DNA of 64,000 nt from Methylotenera_A sp044222005 (lineage in GTDB: Bacteria > Pseudomonadota > Gammaproteobacteria > Burkholderiales > Methylophilaceae): positions 1-64,000 of the forward strand of contig JBGANY010000011.1 of the NCBI GenBank assembly GCA_044222005.1. Direction: 5' to 3'. A program made the translations under genes and the position numbers. Positions 35,637-44,190 of this stretch are shown here, piece after piece; position 1 is the stretch's first letter; the number at the start of each line of letters is the position of its first letter. The notes under the pieces are model-generated. The model searched no databases, had not been told where the DNA came from, and saw nothing but the letters and a program-made list of their open reading frames with translations.

Positions 35637-36337
35637 GCGCTTTTCCCCGTAAAAACGCCGTTCAGCATCTCGCGCTTTTTGCCGAAACCTGTGTGTTTTT
35701 GTACGTTAAACCCGGCTTCGCTTAAGCCTCTGCGCACTACGCCAGCGCTGGTGAAGGTGGCAAAGGTGGTGTTTAATCGTGATAACCTTGCCATATGAGA
35801 GAAGACTTCTGCTGACCACATGTCAGCATTCTTGGCTGGCGCAAATCCATCCAGTAGCCATGCGTCTGCCGTGTCATTGATTTGAACGAGTTGCGTGGTA
35901 ACATCGCCGATCCACAAGTCAAGCTGGATGCGGCTTGCAGCAAGGTTAAGCTGATTTAGCCCTGATTCAAGTTTTGCATATTGTGAGATGAGTTCGGATG
36001 AGATCACACTGAATTGTGGCAGAAGTTGCATGGCGCGCTGTAAATCAGCAAGCTTAAGCGGGTATTTCTCGATGCTGATGTAATGCAATTTCGCATGAGG
36101 CGGCGACAATGCCAGCCAATGCGTGCAGACTGCCAGAAAATTGAGCCCGGTGCCGAAGCCGGTTTCGATAATAGTAAAGTGATTGTTGTTAAGTTGCGCA
36201 AAACGCTGTTTTAGTTGATTGTGAGCAATGAATACATATTCTGTTTCCTGCAGGCCATCCTCTGTTGAAAAGTAAATATCATTAAAATCAATAGAATATG
36301 GTTGATTATTAATCCAATTTATATTAGCGAACTGCAT
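35633..36337 (-). CDS. mnmD: tRNA 5-methylaminomethyl-2-thiouridine methyltransferase (MnmD)
   Basis: Corresponds to the N-terminal methyltransferase half of E. coli MnmC. Motifs: DFNDIYFSTEDGLQETEYVF, ETGFGTGLNFL (SAM-binding glycine loop), and WLLDGFAPAKNADMWS (catalytic Asp-Gly-Phe-Ala-Pro-x-x-N-P-like region, here with KNADMW). I chose ATG 36337 (MQFANINW) over the longer frame to 36385, because homology starts there and GACGGGA precedes it. That gives 234 residues. The product makes mnm5s2U34 from nm5s2U. Ends in an ATGA overlap with mnmC. Confidence 0.88.
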   Translation of the reverse strand: MQFANINWINNQPYSIDFNDIYFSTEDGLQETEYVFIAHNQLKQRFAQLNNNHFTIIETGFGTGLNFLAVCTHWLALSPPHAKLHYISIEKYPLKLADLQRAMQLLPQFSVISSELISQYAKLESGLNQLNLAASRIQLDLWIGDVTTQLVQINDTADAWLLDGFAPAKNADMWSAEVFSHMARLSRLNTTFATFTSAGVVRRGLSEAGFNVQKHTGFGKKREMLNGVFTGKSA

Positions 36338-36457
36338 GTTATCCCGTCTTGGTTTTGTAGGGTATGCACAACTTATTTTTAGCATTTTTTATTTGAAACC
36401 AAATACAAGCTATATACTTACCGGTATGCTATGAATACATGATCGGAAACTATCCAT

Positions 36458-38245
36458 ATGAAGCGTTATTTTAATCTGAATTTTTTGATTTTAGCGGCAG
36501 TTGCGAGTTTACTTGCCGCCTGCACGCAAATCTCAACGCGATACCACGCTGAAACCCAGGATTGGCCAAGCTTTGGGCGTGATTACAGTAGCCAGCGCTT
36601 TTCGCCGTCTGTGCAAATTAACAAGGGCAATGTAAAAAACCTGGTACAGGCCTGGCAATATAAAAGCGGCATCACGGCGACTTTTCAAGCCACGCCGATC
36701 GTGCAAGGCGGTGTAATGTATCTGTCTTTGCCATTTAACCACGTAGTCGCGCTGGATGCCAAAACTGGCAAGGAGCTCTGGCGCTACAACCATGACAGAC
36801 GCAAGGACTGGCAGATGTGTTGCGGCCCGGCCAACCGGGGCGTAGCAGTTTCGGAAGGCAAGGTGTTTGTTGGCGCAGTGGATGCACGTTTGATTGCACT
36901 GAATGCTAAAACTGGGGCTAAAGAGTGGGATATCGACGTGGTGGAAAATGCGATCACCACAGAAGCTCAGGATGCCCTGGATAAAAGCGACCCGAATTCT
37001 GCGCGCAAAGTGACGGGCGGCACCGGCATCGGCATCGCCATGGCGCCTGTGGTGTACAAAGGCAAAGTGATTATCGGCATCACCGGTGTGGGTTATGGCT
37101 TGCATATTGATAATCCGCGTGAAGATGCGCCACTGGGTGCGGTGATTGGCGTTACCGGCCGTTACGGCCGCCCGGGCTTTCTGGCGGCCTATGATGTAAA
37201 TAACGGCAAGCGTATCTGGCAATTCGATACGATCCCTGAAAAGGGCTGGGAAGGCAAATTTTCTGAAACAACGGAAGATGGTGCGACCTTTAACCGCGAT
37301 ATAGCTGCCGAAAAAGCTGATTTAGCCAAGTATCCTGACGCGGCACGCTTTGGCGGCGGTTCAGCCTGGACTACGCCTGCGATTGATGCAATGACCGATA
37401 CATTGTATTTTGGCACAGGCAACCCAAGCCCGCAGATGAACGATGTTTCACGGCCGGGTGATAACCTCTATACAGTTTCTTTGGTAGCGCTGGATGTCAA
37501 TACCGGCAAGCGCAAATGGCATTATCAGCAGGTGCCGCATGACTTGTGGGGCTATGACTTGGCAAGCCCGCCGGTATTGTTTAATTACAGATTAAATGGC
37601 AACACAATTCCTGCAGTGGGCCAGGCCAGCAAAACCGGTTGGTTCTATGTGCATGACAGGGCAACTGGCAAGTTACTGAAAAAATCAGAGGCTTTTGTGC
37701 CACAGCAGAATATGTTCAAGAAAGCGACTTTTGAAGGCACGGTGGTATATCCGGGTATCTTGGGTGGCTCCAACTGGTCTCCCGTGAGTGTGGATGAAAT
37801 CAATCAGCGCGTCTTTGTGGCAGGCATCCATGCGCCGATAAAATACACGCTGCATGAATCTCCTGCTAAAGACGACAAACCAGCTATCCGCTACGCGGCT
37901 AGTGAGCCTACCGGCGATCCGCGCTGGGGCTTGCTTTCAGCGATTGATTTAACTTCCGGGAAAATTGCCTGGCAAAACAAAACCGCACAACCCTTGGTAG
38001 GCGGCGTGCTGGCAACAGCGGGCGGCCTGGTGTTTATGGGGGAGGGTAACGGCAACTTTAACGTCTATAACAGCCAGACCGGTGAACTGTTATGGCAAAC
38101 CAAATCAGACTTTGGCGTCAACGCGCCGCCGATTACCTACACGATAGATGGTGTGCAATATATTGCCGTGGCGAGCGGCGGCAGTTCCATATTTGGTTAC
38201 AAGCAGGGCGACGCCGTGCTGGTATACAAACTTTCTGGTCAATAA
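36458..38245 (+). CDS. PQQ-type quinoprotein dehydrogenase-like lipoprotein
   Basis: A 595-residue beta-propeller protein of the PQQ alcohol-dehydrogenase superfamily, with a lipoprotein signal (LLAAC, Cys22). Features shared with methanol dehydrogenase: the vicinal Cys121-Cys122 in CCGPANRGVA, propeller W-docking repeats such as LDAKTGKELWRY and YDVNNGKRIWQF, GSAWTTPAID (Trp304 where the PQQ-stacking Trp sits), and GTGNPSPQMN (Asn322 at the metal-site position). At the catalytic Asp position the sequence reads PHDLWGYD, with Gly365 in place of the usual Asp and Asp367 two residues later; the metal-binding Glu of methanol dehydrogenase is not obvious in GRYGRPGFLAAYD. So cofactor and metal binding may differ from MxaF and XoxF. 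No PQQ synthesis, cytochrome or XoxJ/MxaJ gene is near. Substrate unknown. Confidence 0.8.
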   Translation: MKRYFNLNFLILAAVASLLAACTQISTRYHAETQDWPSFGRDYSSQRFSPSVQINKGNVKNLVQAWQYKSGITATFQATPIVQGGVMYLSLPFNHVVALDAKTGKELWRYNHDRRKDWQMCCGPANRGVAVSEGKVFVGAVDARLIALNAKTGAKEWDIDVVENAITTEAQDALDKSDPNSARKVTGGTGIGIAMAPVVYKGKVIIGITGVGYGLHIDNPREDAPLGAVIGVTGRYGRPGFLAAYDVNNGKRIWQFDTIPEKGWEGKFSETTEDGATFNRDIAAEKADLAKYPDAARFGGGSAWTTPAIDAMTDTLYFGTGNPSPQMNDVSRPGDNLYTVSLVALDVNTGKRKWHYQQVPHDLWGYDLASPPVLFNYRLNGNTIPAVGQASKTGWFYVHDRATGKLLKKSEAFVPQQNMFKKATFEGTVVYPGILGGSNWSPVSVDEINQRVFVAGIHAPIKYTLHESPAKDDKPAIRYAASEPTGDPRWGLLSAIDLTSGKIAWQNKTAQPLVGGVLATAGGLVFMGEGNGNFNVYNSQTGELLWQTKSDFGVNAPPITYTIDGVQYIAVASGGSSIFGYKQGDAVLVYKLSGQ

Positions 38246-38357
38246 TTCTGCGCCACAGGGGTTGGCGGGGGTAAAATGCATTAATTTTAGGCCTTAATCG
38301 TTCCAGATTAAACTGTGGCTGCTGCTATCTGTCAATACGACTGGATGGCAAGCATGG

Positions 38358-38363
38358 TATAAT
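38358..38363 (+). promoter_or_regulatory. Possible -10 element before ccoI
   Basis: TATAAT, 41 bp before the ccoI start codon, inside an AT-rich leader. No matching -35 or FNR box was found in the 158-bp gap after the quinoprotein gene. Confidence 0.3.
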
Positions 38364-38403
38364 TAACAATATACGATTTTATATAATATAAAGTAATATA
38401 TTT

Positions 38404-40719
38404 ATGTCGGCATCAATCTCTTCATTAGCCCCGGTTTCATCCTCTACCGATGTAAAGGATGAAGGCGTTTGGGTGGCGCTGGATGAGCCAGCTGAATGGT
38501 CCAGTTTCAGCCAGGCAGTCGATGACGAGAAGCATGTATGGGAATCGCATCTGGCAATTGAAGGCATGCATTGCGCAGCATGCGCGATCAATGTAGAAAA
38601 GGCGTTGAAAGCGGTTCCTGGCGTATCGAATGCTGATGTGAATGCGACAAGCGGACGCGCACGGCTGATGTGGGATTCGAGCGCTGTAAAGCCTTCTGAC
38701 TGGATGCGGGCGGTTGCCAAAGCAGGCTATCGTGCCTTGCCGGCGACCGAGGCTTTTAGCCAGGACGATCGCCGCAAGAATCAACGCTTGATGCTCTGGC
38801 GCTGGTTGGTGGCCGGTTTCTGCATGATGCAGGTGATGATGTACGCTTATCCTACCTATGTATCAAACCCTGGCGACATGACAGCCGACATGCTGAACTT
38901 GCTGCGCTGGGCCTCCTGGATATTGACCTTGCCGGTACTGTTTTTTTCAAGCGGTCCATTTTTCAGCAATGCACTCAATGATATCAAGCAGCGCCAAATC
39001 AGCATGGATATGCCTGTTGCGCTAGGTATTCTGATCACCTTTTTGGCAAGCACGGCTGCTACATTCGAGCCTTCCGGTTGGTGGGGAAGCGAAGTTTACT
39101 TCGATTCGCTCACTATGTTTGTATTTTTTCTGCTCACAGGCCGCTGGATAGAGTTGCGTATGCGCGACCGCACTGCCGGTGCGCTAGATGCGTTGATGCG
39201 CCGCTTACCTAGCAGCGTAGATCGCATCAAAAACGATGGAAGCTTTGAGCGCGTCGCGGTACGCAGGCTCAATGTCGGTGATGTTGTGCGGATATTGCCC
39301 GGCGAGACGTTCCCTGCCGACGGTACGATTACTTTAGGCGGCACCAACGCGGATGAGGCGCTGCTGACGGGCGAATCACGTTCTGTTGCCAAACAGGTTG
39401 GTTCAGAGGTCATTGCGGGAAGCCATAATTTATCTGCAGCGGTACAGGTTCGCATTGATAAAATCGGGCAATCCACGCGTTACGCACAGATCGTCGCGCT
39501 GATGGAGCGTGTTTCAGTCGAAAAGCCGCGCCTTGCCTTGTTGGCAGATCGCATTGCACGTCCATTTTTATTGGCCGTATTAATCGCAGCTGCAGCATCC
39601 GCTGCTTTTTGGTGGCAAACTGATCCTGGCCATGCCTTGATGGTGGCGGTAGCCGTGTTGATTGTGACGTGCCCGTGCGCATTATCTCTAGCCACGCCTG
39701 CTGCCATGCTCACGGCATCGGGCGCTCTGGCGCGTGGTGGCGTGTTGGTGCGTAAAATGCAGGCGCTGGAAGCGCTTACCATGATTGATACTGTTGTTTT
39801 CGATAAAACTGGCACCCTGACGTATGACAAAATGACGGTAGGGCAAATTTCTACCTGCGACAAGCTGAGCAATCTGGAAGCCTTGCAAATTGCAGCTGCC
39901 ATCGCCCAGCATTCCCTGCATCCGGTTTCCCGTGCGCTGGTTGTGGCCAATCAAAATCAGGCAGAAACAGAAGGGTCAGCTCAAGTCACAAATGTGCAGG
40001 AAGTTTCAGGATTCGGCCTAACGGCAGATTCAGCTTACGGTAGACTGAAACTTGGCTCGGCAAAATTTTGCGGCCTGGAAGATAACATAATTCAAAGTCT
40101 TTCAGACGATGTTTCCAGGGTGCATCTAGTTGCGGAGCAAGGCTGGCTGGCCAGTTTTGAAATTGTAGAAGCGGTCAAGCAGGACGCGGCTTCAGCGATT
40201 CAAGCGCTTCAGGAAAGTGGCATGCAAGTCGAAGTGCTGTCGGGAGACAAGCCGCAATCTGTCATGCGTATTGCAAAACTGGTGGGCATCAGCCAGGCCA
40301 AAGGCGGCTGTACGCCGCAAGATAAGCTGTCACACCTGCAGCGCCTGCAACAGCAGGGGCGCCAAGTGGCGATGGTGGGGGATGGCCTGAACGATGGCCC
40401 GGTACTGGCAAGCGCACATGTTTCCATTGCCATGGGGCAGGCGGTGCCCTTAGCGCAGGCGCAGTCGGATTTCGTGATCATGGGAGGCCAGTTGGCAATG
40501 GTGCCGCAGTTAATCGCGCAGGCCAGGCGTACCATGCAAATCGTCAAACAAAACCTGATCTGGGCAGCGGCTTATAATGCCATCTGTGTGCCTTTGGCGG
40601 TAGCCGGCATGCTGCCGGCATGGCTTGCCGGCCTAGGCATGGCACTGAGTTCACTGCTGGTAATACTCAATGCTGCGCGCCTGTCCAGTATTGCAACGCA
40701 GGTCACTAAAGGAGCATAA
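38404..40719 (+). CDS. ccoI: Copper-transporting P1B-ATPase CcoI
   Basis: A P-type ATPase supplying copper to the CuB centre of cbb3 oxidase. The 771 residues show an N-terminal metal-binding HMA domain with GMHCAAC (about 53-59), preceded by a ~50-residue polar extension, then eight transmembrane helices, TGES (actuator domain), TCPCALS (CPC metal site, M6), DKTGTLTYDKM (phosphorylated Asp), and VGDGLNDGPVLA. The position directly before ccoS and ccoN assigns it to oxidase maturation rather than copper detoxification. The stop overlaps the ccoS start as TAATG. Confidence 0.93.
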   Translation: MSASISSLAPVSSSTDVKDEGVWVALDEPAEWSSFSQAVDDEKHVWESHLAIEGMHCAACAINVEKALKAVPGVSNADVNATSGRARLMWDSSAVKPSDWMRAVAKAGYRALPATEAFSQDDRRKNQRLMLWRWLVAGFCMMQVMMYAYPTYVSNPGDMTADMLNLLRWASWILTLPVLFFSSGPFFSNALNDIKQRQISMDMPVALGILITFLASTAATFEPSGWWGSEVYFDSLTMFVFFLLTGRWIELRMRDRTAGALDALMRRLPSSVDRIKNDGSFERVAVRRLNVGDVVRILPGETFPADGTITLGGTNADEALLTGESRSVAKQVGSEVIAGSHNLSAAVQVRIDKIGQSTRYAQIVALMERVSVEKPRLALLADRIARPFLLAVLIAAAASAAFWWQTDPGHALMVAVAVLIVTCPCALSLATPAAMLTASGALARGGVLVRKMQALEALTMIDTVVFDKTGTLTYDKMTVGQISTCDKLSNLEALQIAAAIAQHSLHPVSRALVVANQNQAETEGSAQVTNVQEVSGFGLTADSAYGRLKLGSAKFCGLEDNIIQSLSDDVSRVHLVAEQGWLASFEIVEAVKQDAASAIQALQESGMQVEVLSGDKPQSVMRIAKLVGISQAKGGCTPQDKLSHLQRLQQQGRQVAMVGDGLNDGPVLASAHVSIAMGQAVPLAQAQSDFVIMGGQLAMVPQLIAQARRTMQIVKQNLIWAAAYNAICVPLAVAGMLPAWLAGLGMALSSLLVILNAARLSSIATQVTKGA

Positions 40720-40856
40720 TGGACATATTATTTTTACTCATCCCTTTATCCGTCATTCTTGTACTGGTGATATTGGGAGGGCTCTGGTGGGCCATTTATT
40801 CCGGACAGTTCGAAGATATCGAGGCAGAGGGTGAACGCATTCTGCATGAAGATTGA
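40719..40856 (+). CDS. ccoS: cbb3 oxidase maturation protein CcoS
   Basis: A 45-residue protein, too short for the usual ORF length cut-off. It has one transmembrane helix (about 4-26, with GLWWAIYSGQFEDIE) and an acidic end (EGERILHED). The motif WAI.SGQF.D.E matches CcoS, needed for cofactor insertion into cbb3 oxidase. Its ATG overlaps the ccoI stop codon (TAATG), and the FNR box of ccoN overlaps its own stop. Confidence 0.92.
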   Translation: MDILFLLIPLSVILVLVILGGLWWAIYSGQFEDIEAEGERILHED

Positions 40857-40866
40857 TTTGTATCAA
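40853..40866 (+). promoter_or_regulatory. FNR box before ccoN
   Basis: TTGATTTGTATCAA, a perfect match to TTGAT-N4-ATCAA. Its centre lies about 88 bp before the ccoN ATG. A possible -10 (CAGAAT, 40889-40894) lies at the spacing expected for a class II FNR promoter. The same 14 bases recur before hemN and ompW. Confidence 0.9.
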
Positions 40867-40883
40867 ATGGATTTAAGACGTCG

Positions 40884-40900
40884 TGCGGCAGAATGCCGCA
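40884..40900 (+). promoter_or_regulatory. Tight hairpin in the ccoN promoter/leader
   Basis: TGCGGCA at 40884-40890 pairs perfectly with TGCCGCA at 40894-40900 around a GAA loop. It covers the predicted -10 region and lies 48 bp before ccoN. It could be an operator or a leader stem; no T-run follows, so it is not a standard terminator. Confidence 0.55.
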
Positions 40901-40947
40901 GGCAGCATGTGCAAAGAATTATCAATAAGTACTTAAGGGGGGACTAA

Positions 40948-42384
40948 ATGCAAGACCTAAATACTCAATCAGCTACGTATGACGATGGCGTCGTACGGCA
41001 GTTTTCTATCATGGCCACGGTTTGGGGCGTGGTGGGCATGTTGGTGGGCGTGATTATCGCCGCACAACTTGTCTGGCCGGAACTCAATCTCGGATTGCCA
41101 TGGACAAGCTTTGGCCGCTTACGGCCGCTACATACCAATGCGGTGATTTTCGCATTTGGTGGATGTGCCTTGTTTGCCACATCTTATTATGTGGTGCAGC
41201 GCACCTGTCAGACCAAGCTGTTTATGCCGAAGCTCGCCTCGTTTACGTTCTGGGGCTGGCAACTGGTGATTCTTGCTGCTGCCATTTCCTTGCCGTTAGG
41301 TTTTACGCAAAGTAAAGAATACGCAGAACTGGAATGGCCAATTGATCTGCTGATTGCCGTGGTGTGGGTGTCTTACGCGATTGTGTTCTTCGGTACCATC
41401 GCCAAGCGCAAAGTAAAGCACATCTATGTGGCTAACTGGTTCTTCGGTGCGTTTATCCTTACCGTAGCTTTGTTGCATATCGTTAACAGTGCAGCGATAC
41501 CGGCAGGTTTCATGAAGTCTTATTCTGCTTATGCAGGCGTGCAGGATGCCATGGTGCAATGGTGGTATGGTCACAATGCGGTTGGTTTCTTCCTGACTGC
41601 CGGCTTCCTGGGTATGATGTACTACTTTGTGCCGAAGCAAGCAGAGCGTCCTGTGTATTCTTACAGCTTGTCTATTGTGCACTTCTGGGCACTGATTTTT
41701 ACCTATATGTGGGCAGGTCCCCACCACCTGCATTACACCGCATTGCCTGACTGGACGCAATCTTTAGGCATGGTCTTCTCACTCGTATTATTGGCACCTA
41801 GCTGGGGCGGTATGATCAACGGTATAATGACTTTGTCAGGCGCATGGCATAAATTGCGTACAGACCCTATCTTGCGCTTTCTGATCGTTTCTTTGTCCTT
41901 CTACGGTATGAGTACATTTGAAGGCCCGATGATGGCGATTAAAACCGTTAACTCACTTTCACATTACACCGACTGGACAGTAGGCCACGTACACTCAGGT
42001 GCATTGGGCTGGGTAGGCATGGTTTCAATGGGCGCGCTTTACTATATGGTGCCTCGTCTGTTTGGTCAAAAACAAATGTACAGCGTCAAAGCAATCGAGC
42101 TGCATTTCTGGCTGGCGACTATCGGCATTGTGCTGTATATCGCTGCGCTATGGATTTCTGGCGTGATGGAAGGCTTAATGTGGCGCTCTATTAACGCTGA
42201 CGGTACGCTTACCTATACATTCGTAGAAAGCGTTAAAGCAAAACATCCTTACTACATCATTCGTTTGTTAGGCGGGCTGCTTTATTTAAGTGGCATGACA
42301 ATTATGTTATGGAATGTCATTAAGACGGCAACCAGCGGCAAGGCTGCAGTTGTTGCTATCCCACCCGTTGCTGCTCACGTTTAA
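40948..42384 (+). CDS. ccoN: cbb3 cytochrome c oxidase subunit I (CcoN)
   Basis: The catalytic subunit with low-spin haem b, high-spin haem b3 and CuB, in the inner membrane; reduces O2 with high affinity. The 478 residues contain twelve hydrophobic segments. Metal ligands are in the expected places: an early RPLHTNAVIFAF (haem b His), VQWWYGHNAVGFF (CuB His and the cross-linked Tyr region), GPHHLHY (CuB His pair), and TVGHVHSGALGW (haem His pair). Very strong ribosome site AAGGGGGG. First gene of the FNR-controlled ccoNOQP operon. Confidence 0.97.
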   Translation: MQDLNTQSATYDDGVVRQFSIMATVWGVVGMLVGVIIAAQLVWPELNLGLPWTSFGRLRPLHTNAVIFAFGGCALFATSYYVVQRTCQTKLFMPKLASFTFWGWQLVILAAAISLPLGFTQSKEYAELEWPIDLLIAVVWVSYAIVFFGTIAKRKVKHIYVANWFFGAFILTVALLHIVNSAAIPAGFMKSYSAYAGVQDAMVQWWYGHNAVGFFLTAGFLGMMYYFVPKQAERPVYSYSLSIVHFWALIFTYMWAGPHHLHYTALPDWTQSLGMVFSLVLLAPSWGGMINGIMTLSGAWHKLRTDPILRFLIVSLSFYGMSTFEGPMMAIKTVNSLSHYTDWTVGHVHSGALGWVGMVSMGALYYMVPRLFGQKQMYSVKAIELHFWLATIGIVLYIAALWISGVMEGLMWRSINADGTLTYTFVESVKAKHPYYIIRLLGGLLYLSGMTIMLWNVIKTATSGKAAVVAIPPVAAHV

Positions 42385-42395
42385 GGAAAACCATT

Positions 42396-43022
42396 ATGTC
42401 AAATCACGATACAAAAAGTGGCTTCAGCCACGAGAAGATTGAAACCAATAACTTTCTGATGATTGTGCTAATTTTGGTGGTAGTGGCTTTTGGCGGACTG
42501 GTGGAGATTGTGCCACTGTTTTTTCAAAAGTCCACAACAGAGCCGATTGCAGGCTTGCAGCCTTACACGCCTGTTCAGCTTGCTGGACGGGATATTTACC
42601 AGCGTGAAGGTTGCTACACCTGTCACTCACAGATGATACGTCCGTTCCGTGCGGAAACCTTGCGTTATGGGCACTATTCGGTTGCTGGCGAGTCTGTATA
42701 TGACCACCCATTCCAATGGGGCAGCAAACGTACCGGCCCTGACCTGGCACGCGTTGGAGGCCGTTACAGCGATGATTGGCATCGTATTCACTTGAATAAT
42801 CCGCGTGATCTTGTGCCTGAATCAATCATGCCAGCGTATCCATGGTTAGAGAAAACATTGGTCGATGCTGATGCTATCCCTGCACACATGCGCGCTTTAC
42901 GTACGGTAGGTGTGCCTTATACAGATGCTCAAATTAAAGGTGCGGCCGAAGAGGTCAAAGGTAAGACCGAGATAGATGCGCTGATTGCCTATCTGCAGGT
43001 TTTGGGTACTCACCTCAAGTAA
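42396..43022 (+). CDS. ccoO: cbb3 oxidase mono-haem subunit II (CcoO)
   Basis: A 208-residue membrane-anchored cytochrome c that passes electrons towards CcoN. One transmembrane helix (about 22-44), then a periplasmic domain with YTCHSQMIRPFRAE holding the CxxCH haem site and the family's RP motif; the axial Met is probably in SIMPAYPWL. It starts 11 bp after ccoN. Confidence 0.96.
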   Translation: MSNHDTKSGFSHEKIETNNFLMIVLILVVVAFGGLVEIVPLFFQKSTTEPIAGLQPYTPVQLAGRDIYQREGCYTCHSQMIRPFRAETLRYGHYSVAGESVYDHPFQWGSKRTGPDLARVGGRYSDDWHRIHLNNPRDLVPESIMPAYPWLEKTLVDADAIPAHMRALRTVGVPYTDAQIKGAAEEVKGKTEIDALIAYLQVLGTHLK

Positions 43023-43055
43023 CTTGAACATAAGTGCCTAAGGAAGAGGATCAAA

Positions 43056-43199
43056 ATGGATATTAATACGCTCCGCATATTGGCTACCGTTGCCAGTTTT
43101 ATAGTGTTCATTGGCATCATTGTGTGGGTCTGGCAGAATCGAAAAAAACCGGACTTTGAAGAAGCGGCGAATCTGCCTTTTACGGATGACCAAAGTTAA
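43056..43199 (+). CDS. ccoQ: cbb3 oxidase small subunit CcoQ
   Basis: A 47-residue protein with one transmembrane helix (about 9-27) and a polar end with RKKPDFEEAANLPF, the classic CcoQ/FixQ tail. It has AGGAAGAGG upstream of its ATG and lies between ccoO and ccoP. CcoQ stabilises the oxidase complex. Confidence 0.93.
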   Translation: MDINTLRILATVASFIVFIGIIVWVWQNRKKPDFEEAANLPFTDDQS

Positions 43200-43220
43200 G
43201 AAGATTAAAGGAAAATTAAA

Positions 43221-44123
43221 ATGAGTGACTTTACAAGTAATTTTTGGCCAATGTTTATCATAATCATCGCCGTAGGTGGTATTTTAGGTTGTGGATTGTT
43301 GCTGTGGTATACCAGCAAAATCAAGGTGGCAGGCACCGGCGGGGACAGTACCAGCGGACATGTCTGGGATGAAGATCTTGTCGAGATGAATAACCCGCTG
43401 CCACGCTGGTGGGTGTGGATGTTTATTCTTACCATTGTTTTTGCGCTTACTTATTTAGCGTTGTATCCGGGTGCAGGTAGTTATGCAGGTAAGCTGGGCT
43501 GGAGTTCGGCTGGTCAATATGAGCAAGAGGTGGCGACTGCGAACAAAGCATTGGAGCCGCTTTATGCCAAATTTGTTGCGATGAAAACTGAAGATCTGGC
43601 GAAGAATCCTGAGGCCGGAGCTATTGGTGAGCGCCTGTTCATGAACAACTGTGCGCAATGCCACGGCTCCGACGCAAAAGGTAGCCGCGGCTTCCCTAAC
43701 CTGACAGATAGCGATTGGCTGTATGGCGGTAATCCGGAAAAAATTCACGAAACTATCGCAGGTGGCCGTATCGGTATGATGCCGCCAATGGCTGCAGCAT
43801 TGGGTACAGAAGAAGATGTGAAAAATGTGGCCAACTACGTGCTTAGTCTTTCTGGCAGTTCTCACGATGCAGCGCGCGCGGGTCTGGGTAAGGAGAAGTT
43901 TGCTGTATGTGCAGCCTGTCATGGTGCGGATGGTAAAGGAAACCAGGATATCGGCGCACCTAACTTAAGCGATAAGATCTGGTTACATGGGGCAGGCGAA
44001 GCCGCTATCATTAAGCGTATTCATGAAGGTAAAACTAATCAAATGCCTGCCTGGGAACAAAAATTCACCCCAGCACAGCTACAAGTTTTAACGGCTTATG
44101 TATGGGGCTTGTCAAACAAATAG
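43221..44123 (+). CDS. ccoP: cbb3 oxidase di-haem subunit III (CcoP)
   Basis: A 300-residue di-haem cytochrome c. An N-terminal membrane hairpin (two helices, about 9-30 and 55-76) with the conserved HVWDEDLVEMNNPLPRWW between them, then two cytochrome c domains with NNCAQCHG and AVCAACHG. Axial Met residues fit IGMMPPMAAAL and NQMPAWEQ. It takes electrons from soluble cytochrome c and hands them to CcoO. The last of the four structural genes. Confidence 0.96.
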   Translation: MSDFTSNFWPMFIIIIAVGGILGCGLLLWYTSKIKVAGTGGDSTSGHVWDEDLVEMNNPLPRWWVWMFILTIVFALTYLALYPGAGSYAGKLGWSSAGQYEQEVATANKALEPLYAKFVAMKTEDLAKNPEAGAIGERLFMNNCAQCHGSDAKGSRGFPNLTDSDWLYGGNPEKIHETIAGGRIGMMPPMAAALGTEEDVKNVANYVLSLSGSSHDAARAGLGKEKFAVCAACHGADGKGNQDIGAPNLSDKIWLHGAGEAAIIKRIHEGKTNQMPAWEQKFTPAQLQVLTAYVWGLSNK

Positions 44124-44190
44124 CTTCGTTGTGTGGTGTTGTTAGCAAGTAAGTTGAGTAAGTAATTGCTGATTTAAGAAAGTTGGATGG

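Noticed and set aside
36458..38245. Naming the quinoprotein MxaF, XoxF or ExaA
   Set aside because: The catalytic WD and metal-ligand residues do not match, and there are no mxa, xox or pqq genes nearby.
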